Positions 1-6,223 of a DNA stretch of 13,822 bases are shown piece after piece. Below the pieces are notes generated by a model that was given only the letters and a program-made list of their open reading frames with translations, had not been told where the DNA came from and searched no databases. Where the stretch lies: contig QNAF01000035.1 in assembly GCA_003641405.1 (NCBI GenBank), positions 1 to 13,822 of the forward strand. The letters run 5' to 3'. Made by a program: the position numbers and the translations under genes. Within the stretch, counting starts at the first letter, position 1. The number at the start of each line of letters is the position of its first letter. Source of the DNA: Candidatus Zixiibacteriota bacterium (GTDB lineage Bacteria; Zixibacteria; MSB-5A5; GN15; FEB-12).

Positions 1-3000
1 GTACAGCGTAAACGGCAGGCAGATCTGGCTTGACTCACAACGGAAAACTGTCGTGTCATTGCCAAATGCAAATACAGGTTCCTGGTTGACTTCGACAGTG
101 TAGGTCAACGAGGTAGTGTCCGCAGCCCCGCATTCATCCGCAACCGTAACTGTAGCGCTGTATGTTCCGTCGGAATTGGCGTCAAAACACCATAGACCAT
201 CGGTCGTAACAGTGCCGTCACCGGAAAGTCGAGCCCAGGCGAGCGTGCCGCCATCAACGTCGTTCGCTGCAAACTGGTAACAGATCTGATCCTGGTTGCA
301 AAGGAATGTGTCAACCGGCGTGGCCGGATCAACTGCGACGGGGTTGCTGTTCATCGCGATATCCGCCACAACCTCGCACGTATCAGTGCCGCATGGCGTG
401 GCCGCAATAACTTCTATTACATAATGGCCGGAAGTATCAGCAAGAAAACAGACATTTCCGGCGTCGTAAGTACCTATCGGACTGACCGTAACGGTCGCAC
501 CGCTGCCCACAACACCGACCGGTATACAGACTGGCTGGCTTTCACACAAGAACAGGCTTTGCGGATCGGGACAATCTATCTGAGCCCCCTGACCGATTTC
601 CACATCGAATGTTACATCGCACGTGTCGGCGCTACAGGTAGCTTGAGCGATGATTCTAATTACGTAGCTACCGGAAGCATCAGCATAGAAACAGAGTTCA
701 CCATTCTCATAAACACCGTCGGAAACGCTTACAGTTGCCGAAGCGGGAGTGATGTCAATCTGTTGACAGACGGAGTCAGCCTCGCAGAGCGAAACGCTGA
801 TCGGTCCGGTCGGGCAGTCGATCGAGGCATACTCACCAAACGTGACGTTGACTACCACGGTGTCTCTGTCAATAGCTCCGCACGAATCTGTTACCTGGAC
901 AATAAACTCATAGCTTCCGTCAACACTGGGCGTGAAACAGATCTGATTCGCCGCGGTGTCGATCGCGCCGGAACCTGAGATCATGGCTTCCACGAGATTT
1001 GCCATACCCTGAGGATCACTGACCACATAGTCAACACAGATTTCCTCAGGCTCGCACAGGTCAACTGCCTGATCCTCGCCGAAAGCTACTGTCGGTGGTT
1101 CATTGACGATTACGTCGTAGCTAAGATTAGTGGTATCAGCCAGGCCGCAGGAGTCGGTTATGGACACCTCGGCGCTGTATGTCCCGCTTGCTACCGGTGT
1201 AAAACACCACAGGCCCCCAGCAGTAAGGTTTCCGTCACCACTCAGTTGTGCCCAGACAAGCGTACCACCATCGGTGTCATTAGCCTGGAACTGGAAACAG
1301 ATCTCTTCGGCTGTACACTGGGTAACAGCGACGGGGCTTGCCGGGTCAGTCAGAACCGGTGCAGAATTGATCGTGACGTTATAAACAATTGAGGAAGTGT
1401 CAGCGGCACCACAGGAGTCTGTTACGATTACGGACCCTCCGTAAGAGCCACTGATCGTCGGCGTGAAACAGAACAGGCCTTCGGGAGTGATCGCGCCCAC
1501 TCCGGCGTAATGAGCCCATGTGAGCGTTCCGCCGTTCGGATCAATAGCACTGAAAGCATAGCACAACTCTTCCGGTTCACACTGGAAGACCGTTACTTGC
1601 GAAGGATCGTTGGCTACCGGCGGTTCATTCTTGTCAATCGTAACCACTACCGTGTCGTAGTCATCCAGACTACACTCATCAACGGCGTGGATAATGAAAG
1701 TGAACGCGCCTTCCATAGTCGGCGTGAAACAGATCATGCCCCCGTTAAGGGCACCGGGACCAAGCGTAAGTTCTGTATAATCAAGATTGTCGTCCGGATC
1801 ACTGAACGAAACCGGTAGACATATCTGGTCGAATTCGCAGACGAAAAAGCTCTGGTCTGATCCTGCATCGGCGACCGGCGGGCTGTTTAATGTGACTGTG
1901 ACAAAGATATCGTCGGACCCGATATTGCCACAATCGTCAGTCGCGGTGACTGTAATCTCGTAGACACCGGTCGTATCGGCCAAAAAGCAGATATCCTCAG
2001 TTGTCGGGGAAGGTGCCGTTCTGGCTGCAAGAGCATCTATCTCAAGTGATCCGCTCTGACAAGTTATTTCAACTTCGTTAAACGTGATGCCGTCAGGCAG
2101 ATCAAACGTCACACCACCCATACCAGACGATGCTGACCCTCCTGGCAATGTCCGCGTAATAGAGTGAACAAGATTGCCATCTTTTCTGAATTCGAGCAGC
2201 GAAGTACCGCCGCCATTGGTGTTCGTGAACACCACAAAGTCAACATTGGCGCCGTTGCAGGAAGTAATGTCCTGACTGTAGCCCATCACACACGTGTAAC
2301 CAACACCAAAGGCTACTGAACCGTCACCATCACCACCGTCAGGACCACCGGCACCAGCAGTCGTGAACGTAAGATCAGTTGGAGAACTGAGCATATGATC
2401 TGCAGAATTACCTGGCTCAAGACCGTTGGGGAACGAACCGTAGTCAACGACCATATCAGAGAACATGAAGTTCGGCAGCGTAACGTCTACACCGGACTGA
2501 CTATTGACCGGCGGCACGAAATCAGAAGCTGTGTACAGGATCGTTCCCGGAGCCCCGCCTCCAATCTGGGTGATAGAACCGCCCAACTGGTTTATGCGGT
2601 CAACCTGATCATAATCCGCGAGTGTACCAGAGTATTGTCCGGAGTTGGTTGTTACCGATGTAACATCACACTCGGCGTCAATGATATCCACTGGAAGACA
2701 GACCTCCGCAGGGTCACAGAAAAACAAGGACATATCATCCGGTAGCGTCACAATTGGAGCCGTACTTATTGTTACGTCATAGACTATCGTCAGCGTGTCA
2801 GACCCGCCATTGCCGTCGGTAACTTCGAACTCGACCGTGTATATGCCGCTACTGCCGGGGGAGAACTCGTAGTACCCGACCACAGGCGTTGTCGACGGTG
2901 TTGATGTCAGAGTCCCCGGACCGGAGAGTATGCTTAGTGTGAGTATGTCAGTCGGGTTGGGGTCTGTTACCTGAATTGTGTCATAGATGGTTTCGCCAAA

Positions 3001-3010
3001 ACAGAGCGTC
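1..3010 (-). repeat. Array of about ten cysteine-containing Ig-like repeat units
   Basis: Protein-level tandem repeats within the giant gene. Reading in coding direction, units lie roughly at 3010-2760 (weakly conserved), 2730-1890 (interrupted by an insertion), 1860-1610, 1605-1360, 1335-1090, 1075-825, 805-590, 570-340, 315-75 and 53 to the edge. Conserved anchors are C-x5-C near the start (often QIC or EIC), CFTP or CFxA in the middle, and TDSCG or a variant near the end. Units at 805-590 and 570-340 are a shorter subtype with TCSADTC or PCGTDTC in place of DSCG. Boundaries are by eye. Confidence 0.85.
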
Positions 3011-3903
3011 ATTGTCTCTGTGGCGTTTGGGGTTGTGAAATTGGGTGGGTTATTGGGAGGACAGAACAGTGTCGAAAACTGAATACCATTGCCCTCGTAC
3101 GCCCAACTGCCCGAATACCGTTCGTTGTATGTACACTTGCCGTCATCCGGGATCAGCCCATTGACGTTGTATGACTCGCCGGGAAGAGGTACCTGCGTGA
3201 AGCGGCTGGTGTTGGGATCATGTGTAGGGGCATTTACCTGGTACTGGTCGGTGATACCCGCATATGTATCGGTGAATCCAGGAACATCTTCAAGTGGAGT
3301 CATATCCTCGCCGAGGAATACTGTCCCTTCGTTAAACTGCGAACCATGCCCGGGACCCGAACTCCACAGATTAAAATCGACCGCACAGCCTGCAATGACA
3401 ACCCCCAGGGTATCGCGATAGTCGCCGATATTATTGGGCTTGGCATAATCTACCGTGTGATCCCACCAGATCTCGTACAGATTCTCAGCGATGGAATCCG
3501 GCCATTTCACCCAGCCCCAACGGTCGTTCTGAACCAGGTTACATGACAGTTCGAATCCTTGAGACCAGAAATTAACGTTCAAAGCTGGTGGCTGATCCAT
3601 GATTACCAGTATAGAACCGTGGAACTGCTCCAGTGATACACCGCGGGTGAAAAGATGGTTGGCAATGTACCATTTTCCGGCAGCCGTGTCGTTGTAGATA
3701 TAGTAACCACCTACATTAACATCCAGCGGCTCCGGCATCTCGGGCACCCCCTGAAAGTACGAGGAGTCAATCATATTATAGTTGGGTGGTGGACCAGGCG
3801 GATTATTACCCGGCGGCCAGTAGTACTTATCGTCAGCAGACGTTGAAGCGACACTGGCAAGAAGTACCAGGGCAACGAGCAGAACTATACGCTTGTTAAT
3901 CAT
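1..3903 (-). CDS. Giant secreted Ig-like cysteine-repeat protein (3' end outside window)
   Basis: The reverse strand is open from an ATG at 3903 to the window edge, 1301 codons with no stop, so the C-terminus is missing. Residues 1-23 are a signal peptide (MINKR, then a Leu/Val/Ala core ending TSA before DD), with no lipobox. A Pro-rich linker (about 24-40) leads into a unique N-terminal domain (about 45-290, rich in Trp, Tyr and Asn) that I do not recognise. From about residue 295 to the edge run roughly ten Ig/cadherin-like beta units of about 70-85 residues. Most carry C-x5-C, then a Cys-Phe, then DxCG (for example Cys 1202, 1208, 1239, 1258), suggesting two disulfides per unit, and are joined by short Pro-Pro linkers. 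The start is fixed by an in-frame TGA 18 bases upstream; the ribosome site is weak. Likely a surface or extracellular adhesive/structural protein; the missing end may hold a dockerin or sorting domain. The coding call is secure, the function is not. Confidence 0.9.
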   Translation of the reverse strand, partial: MINKRIVLLVALVLLASVASTSADDKYYWPPGNNPPGPPPNYNMIDSSYFQGVPEMPEPLDVNVGGYYIYNDTAAGKWYIANHLFTRGVSLEQFHGSILVIMDQPPALNVNFWSQGFELSCNLVQNDRWGWVKWPDSIAENLYEIWWDHTVDYAKPNNIGDYRDTLGVVIAGCAVDFNLWSSGPGHGSQFNEGTVFLGEDMTPLEDVPGFTDTYAGITDQYQVNAPTHDPNTSRFTQVPLPGESYNVNGLIPDDGKCTYNERYSGSWAYEGNGIQFSTLFCPPNNPPNFTTPNATETMTLCFGETIYDTIQVTDPNPTDILTLSILSGPGTLTSTPSTTPVVGYYEFSPGSSGIYTVEFEVTDGNGGSDTLTIVYDVTISTAPIVTLPDDMSLFFCDPAEVCLPVDIIDAECDVTSVTTNSGQYSGTLADYDQVDRINQLGGSITQIGGGAPGTILYTASDFVPPVNSQSGVDVTLPNFMFSDMVVDYGSFPNGLEPGNSADHMLSSPTDLTFTTAGAGGPDGGDGDGSVAFGVGYTCVMGYSQDITSCNGANVDFVVFTNTNGGGTSLLEFRKDGNLVHSITRTLPGGSASSGMGGVTFDLPDGITFNEVEITCQSGSLEIDALAARTAPSPTTEDICFLADTTGVYEITVTATDDCGNIGSDDIFVTVTLNSPPVADAGSDQSFFVCEFDQICLPVSFSDPDDNLDYTELTLGPGALNGGMICFTPTMEGAFTFIIHAVDECSLDDYDTVVVTIDKNEPPVANDPSQVTVFQCEPEELCYAFSAIDPNGGTLTWAHYAGVGAITPEGLFCFTPTISGSYGGSVIVTDSCGAADTSSIVYNVTINSAPVLTDPASPVAVTQCTAEEICFQFQANDTDGGTLVWAQLSGDGNLTAGGLWCFTPVASGTYSAEVSITDSCGLADTTNLSYDVIVNEPPTVAFGEDQAVDLCEPEEICVDYVVSDPQGMANLVEAMISGSGAIDTAANQICFTPSVDGSYEFIVQVTDSCGAIDRDTVVVNVTFGEYASIDCPTGPISVSLCEADSVCQQIDITPASATVSVSDGVYENGELCFYADASGSYVIRIIAQATCSADTCDVTFDVEIGQGAQIDCPDPQSLFLCESQPVCIPVGVVGSGATVTVSPIGTYDAGNVCFLADTSGHYVIEVIAATPCGTDTCEVVADIAMNSNPVAVDPATPVDTFLCNQDQICYQFAANDVDGGTLAWARLSGDGTVTTDGLWCFDANSDGTYSATVTVADECGAADTTSLTYTVEVNQEPVFAFGNDTTVFRCESSQICLPFTLY
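2010..2655 (-). other. Domain inserted inside one Ig-like repeat of the giant protein
   Basis: One repeat unit opens normally (FFCDPAEVCLPV, then DIIDAECDVTSV) and closes normally (EDICFLADTTGVYEITVTAT, then DDCG), but about 215 residues separate the halves. The inserted stretch has a Gly/Asp-rich turn (GGPDGGDGDG), two or three extra Cys and a terminal SLEIDALA segment, and looks like a beta-sandwich that could bind a ligand or calcium. I do not recognise the family. The insertion keeps frame and the host unit's closing strand and Cys motif are intact. Confidence 0.6.
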
Positions 3904-3990
3904 GACGCAACCATACCTATATCATTGAGCATTTTTTTCGGGACCATGGGCAGTGAATGTTTCACAACCAAATAAAGACTTGTAAATCGA

Positions 3991-4009
3991 CCTTATGTGA
4001 ATCATAAGG
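3991..4009 (-). promoter_or_regulatory. Perfect 7-bp inverted repeat in the giant-gene leader
   Basis: CCTTATG and CATAAGG flank a 5-base spacer, about 90 bases before the start codon of the giant gene. In RNA this would be a hairpin within the 5' untranslated region; in DNA it could be an operator. It has no U-tract, so it is not a plain terminator. Smaller hairpins sit at about 4022-4047 (AGCAC/GTGCT) and 4058-4074 (CAGAA/TTCTG). I recognise no known riboswitch class here. Confidence 0.4.
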
Positions 4010-4055
4010 TAAACCGGAAGGAGCACTTTGACTTAGAGATAGGTGCTATGTAGTA

Positions 4056-4100
4056 TCAGAAGTCAAATTTCTGGACTGCGGGACTTGAACAATCGTCCAT
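4056..4100 (-). CDS. Possible 14-residue leader peptide upstream of the giant gene
   Basis: In the long leader of the giant gene, a GGAAGG/AAGGAG ribosome-site sequence stands just before an ATG at 4100, opening MDDCSSPAVQKFDF and stopping at TGA (4056-4058). The ribosome site is better than that of the giant gene itself, although its spacing is short (3-5 bases). The peptide has no run of one amino acid that would suggest classical attenuation. It may be a chance ORF. Confidence 0.25.
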   Translation of the reverse strand: MDDCSSPAVQKFDF

Positions 4101-4171
4101 ACACTCCTTCCAATGTTTACCCAATATCGTTTGTGACAGGCAGAACAAACCGTCCTGACCTATCACTATTG

Positions 4172-4200
4172 ATAATACTCTATTATAGAGATTATGTCAA
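4172..4200 (-). promoter_or_regulatory. Strong sigma70-type promoter for the giant repeat protein
   Basis: On the reverse strand there is a perfect TTGACA (4195-4200), a 17-base spacer, and TATTAT (4172-4177, one mismatch to TATAAT). Transcription would start near 4165, giving a leader of about 260 bases before the ATG at 3903. The spacer contains a perfect palindrome, CTCTAT-A-ATAGAG (4178-4190), ideally placed to be a repressor operator. Confidence 0.75.
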
Positions 4201-4249
4201 GCTGAAAATGCCCGCCTAACGGGGTCTTTTTGGTACCTTAGACACCCTG

Positions 4250-4272
4250 AACCGGACTCATAATATCCGGTT
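4250..4272 (-). terminator. Possible terminator hairpin downstream of thyX
   Basis: AACCGGA (4250-4256) and TCCGGTT (4266-4272) form a perfect 7-bp stem with a 9-base loop, 33 bases after the thyX stop. The U-tract is on the plus-strand side and not on the thyX side, so as a thyX terminator it is imperfect. A second, weaker stem (CCCG/CGGG, 4211-4223) followed by CATTTT on the reverse strand may assist. The intervening sequence up to the giant-gene promoter holds nothing else I can name. Confidence 0.35.
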
Positions 4273-4304
4273 TTACTTGAACTTGTCTGAAATTGCCGAT
4301 TGCA

Positions 4305-5180
4305 TCAGTCATCGTCGCCCGAACTCTGCCGGATTCGCTCGATTTTGTGAATAAATTCACCAGCTTCGAGTTTCGACAGACCGGCTTTCACTAGAGCCTC
4401 TTTGTCCGGCGCGAAATCACCGATGGCCCCCGAAAGAATCTTCAGCTCAACCGCCGAGAACCCCAGCGCGTTGAGCCGGTAATCTTCGAATGCCTCCCAG
4501 CTCATCGGGCAGGTCGCCTTGACAATCTGGCCAATCACGTCAGCATAGACCCGAATTTCGTACTGGGCGTGGCTGTCCATCCGTAACCGGAGGAAATGCA
4601 ACAGGTTATGAAGGTCAATCTTCCAGTACCACTCGGTATATAGTGACAGCGGCAGGTTGATCCGCGCCAGTTCGCGCGCCAGTCCGGCCTCGATAAACCG
4701 GTTGTATTCTGTAAACAGATGCGCCTGGCTTTCTTCCTGGTGTTCGGCGAACGCTGCTTTCTGGTCGTCAGGGAGTTCTTCGGTGGAGCGGGCCTGATGG
4801 TTGGTTTTGGACTGAGTCCGAAGCTGCTGGGGTTCCGGCCGGTAGAACTCTTCTTTCATGACTGAGTAGCGGCCTGAGTACTCGTTGACATTGGCGGTCC
4901 GGTGGCGAATCCACTGCCGGGCGACAAAAATCGGCAGCTTGACATGAAACTTGAACTCGACCATCTCGAACGGCGACGTATGCCAGTGCCCGAGCAGGTA
5001 TCGGATCAGTTCCCGGTCGCGTGATTTCCTGGTGGTGCCTTCGCCGTAGGAGACCCGCGCTGCCTGAACGATAGCGGCGTCGGAGCCCATGTAGTCGATC
5101 AGCCGTACAAACCCGTGATCGAGGACTTTGAATTCCTGATTCAACAACGCCTTGGGGTCTTTGGAAACAATCTTCGCCAC
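4305..5180 (-). CDS. thyX: Flavin-dependent thymidylate synthase ThyX
   Basis: Makes dTMP from dUMP using methylene-tetrahydrofolate as carbon donor, with FAD and NADPH, for DNA synthesis; it replaces classical ThyA in many bacteria. The family signature RHRxxxxNExSxRYS is present (RHRTANVNEYSGRYS, residues 92-106 counted from the GTG). Supporting family segments are LDHGFVRLIDYMG near the N-terminus, GHWHTSPFEMVEFKFHVKLP before the signature, and LHNLLHFLRLRMDSHAQYEI in the C-terminal half. Start choice: the reading frame extends up to 5276, but the extra 32 residues are not ThyX-like. The GTG at 5180 is preceded by AAAGGAAG and lies just below a promoter, giving 291 residues beginning (V)AKIVSKDPK. 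It is transcribed away from the PRTase/DprA operon and towards the giant gene. Confidence 0.96.
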   Translation of the reverse strand: MAKIVSKDPKALLNQEFKVLDHGFVRLIDYMGSDAAIVQAARVSYGEGTTRKSRDRELIRYLLGHWHTSPFEMVEFKFHVKLPIFVARQWIRHRTANVNEYSGRYSVMKEEFYRPEPQQLRTQSKTNHQARSTEELPDDQKAAFAEHQEESQAHLFTEYNRFIEAGLARELARINLPLSLYTEWYWKIDLHNLLHFLRLRMDSHAQYEIRVYADVIGQIVKATCPMSWEAFEDYRLNALGFSAVELKILSGAIGDFAPDKEALVKAGLSKLEAGEFIHKIERIRQSSGDDD

Positions 5181-5183
5181 ACA

Positions 5184-5191
5184 CTTCCTTT
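5184..5191 (-). promoter_or_regulatory. Ribosome binding site that decides the thyX start
   Basis: AAAGGAAG on the reverse strand, with AGGA five bases before the GTG at 5180. The upstream alternative start at 5276 has no comparable site and lies upstream of the likely promoter. Confidence 0.7.
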
Positions 5192-5203
5192 CGCTAAGAG
5201 AGG

Positions 5204-5232
5204 AATATAGGCCGGTGGTACGCGCCGGGCAA
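5204..5232 (-). promoter_or_regulatory. Probable thyX promoter
   Basis: Reverse strand TTGCCC (5227-5232), a 17-base spacer, then TATATT (5204-5209). The -35 matches four of six consensus bases and the -10 five of six. A start near 5197 leaves a leader of about 17 bases with the ribosome site in it, supporting the GTG start. Confidence 0.55.
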
Positions 5233-5253
5233 CGGGTTTGAACCAGAAAGTGA

Positions 5254-5282
5254 TTGACAGAAGCGATTATTCGCAAGATAGT
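5254..5282 (+). promoter_or_regulatory. Candidate promoter of the PRTase/DprA operon
   Basis: A perfect TTGACA (5254-5259) is followed, after 17 bases, by GATAGT (5277-5282; four of six). Transcription would begin near 5290, about 55 bases before the ATG at 5345. The spacer holds a short inverted repeat GCGA-TTAT-TCGC (5263-5274) that could be an operator. It is back-to-back with the thyX promoter, with about 21 bases between their -35 boxes. Confidence 0.5.
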
Positions 5283-5344
5283 AGTATGTAATCGACCTTA
5301 GTTGATTCGATTTGTGAGCTACGCGTTTTGGGGATTAACAGACC

Positions 5345-6223
5345 ATGGACTACATGACGCCCGAGGGATGGAATCAACTCAGTTGGTCCCGTTTTGATCC
5401 TGATCTGAGGGGAAATTGGACGCTTCGTCTTTTACCACATTACGCTGCTATCTTCGATATCCGTGAACCTGATATTGCCGCTCAGTCCTGTGACGGCTGG
5501 CTGAATTCCAGTACGGGGAAATCCAGGTACTGCAGATTCAGAGATCTGGATCTCGAAGCAAGGCGTCGCATACAAGACTTCATCAAAAACTACGAAGGTG
5601 TTGGGATTGTCGGCCCCAGCAGCATGATAAGAACCCACTTCGGCGACAACCTGAATTCTTGCATAGCCCTGAGCCGCACATTTCAAAAGCGAGGACACGA
5701 AAAGAAGTCACTACGCATGCCTGTTTACAAGGCTGTCTTTGAATACAAGTATCGTAGCAATAGAGGAGGGATAGGAAGTATTGCGTATCGTATGGCAGGA
5801 GCAATACACCTACTGCCCGAACTGGACGTCCAACAGGAGCATTTTTTTAGCTACGTCCCACCCAAACCGAACAAGCTGTACGATCTGCCTCGTGACCTGG
5901 CTGACAAGCTGGCGGACCGACTGGCCGATGACAACTCGCTCAGCATATCTTCGACTATAATCCATCCAACACTTGTGATTGACAAACCCAAATTCAAAGA
6001 CCTAACTTGCGAGAAGAAGATTGAGACGTGGCAGAATATCTACGATCGAAACGGGGTTTGTCTGTCGAACCCGGTCAAGGACCGGTCGGTCATCGTTATT
6101 GATGATCTATACCAGTCGGGAACCACTCTCTGGTCATACGCTCGGTTCCTGAAATCGCAGGGTGCCACAGCAATATACGGTCTGGTCTGTGTGAAAACTT
6201 CCAGTAGCACCGATAACAAATGA
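5345..6223 (+). CDS. shosT: Phosphoribosyltransferase-fold protein, ShosT-like toxin candidate
   Basis: 292 residues. The C-terminal part carries the type I PRTase PRPP-binding motif: four hydrophobic residues, DD, then SGTT (VIVIDDLYQSGTT, 249-261), followed by a helix and the strand ATAIYGLVCVKT. Upstream are GVGIVGPSS (about 85-93) and, around 169-176, SYVPPKPN, plausibly fold elements. The N-terminal 80 residues, with YCRFRDLDL, match nothing I know. No signal peptide or membrane segment, so cytoplasmic. Its TGA overlaps the start of the DprA-like gene by 4 bases, implying coupled translation. A PRTase followed by a DprA-like gene is the arrangement of ShosTA toxin-antitoxin/anti-phage systems, with the PRTase as toxin; this assignment rests on fold and gene order, not on a sequence search. 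Alternatives are a ComF-like competence partner of DprA or a nucleobase-salvage enzyme, less likely given the unusual N-terminus. The ribosome site (GGGGA, 10 bases before ATG) is modest; an ATG at 5354 is possible. Confidence 0.75.
   Translation: MDYMTPEGWNQLSWSRFDPDLRGNWTLRLLPHYAAIFDIREPDIAAQSCDGWLNSSTGKSRYCRFRDLDLEARRRIQDFIKNYEGVGIVGPSSMIRTHFGDNLNSCIALSRTFQKRGHEKKSLRMPVYKAVFEYKYRSNRGGIGSIAYRMAGAIHLLPELDVQQEHFFSYVPPKPNKLYDLPRDLADKLADRLADDNSLSISSTIIHPTLVIDKPKFKDLTCEKKIETWQNIYDRNGVCLSNPVKDRSVIVIDDLYQSGTTLWSYARFLKSQGATAIYGLVCVKTSSSTDNK

Noticed and set aside
1..3010. DNA-level periodicity in the left third considered as a CRISPR array or satellite
   Set aside because: The period is about 240 bases with codon-level divergence and the frame is kept; it is a protein repeat, not a CRISPR array.
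424..3846. Several plus-strand ORFs of 60-184 codons across the left third
   Set aside because: All are antisense shadows of the 1301-codon reverse-strand repeat gene; they have no ribosome sites and no recognisable domains.
4078..4090. Reverse-strand GTTCAAGTCCCGC, like the T-arm and 3' half of a tRNA, a possible tRNA remnant or attachment site
   Set aside because: The bases around it do not form a T-stem or acceptor stem, no cloverleaf can be drawn, and there is no integrase nearby. Probably chance; it lies inside the possible leader ORF.
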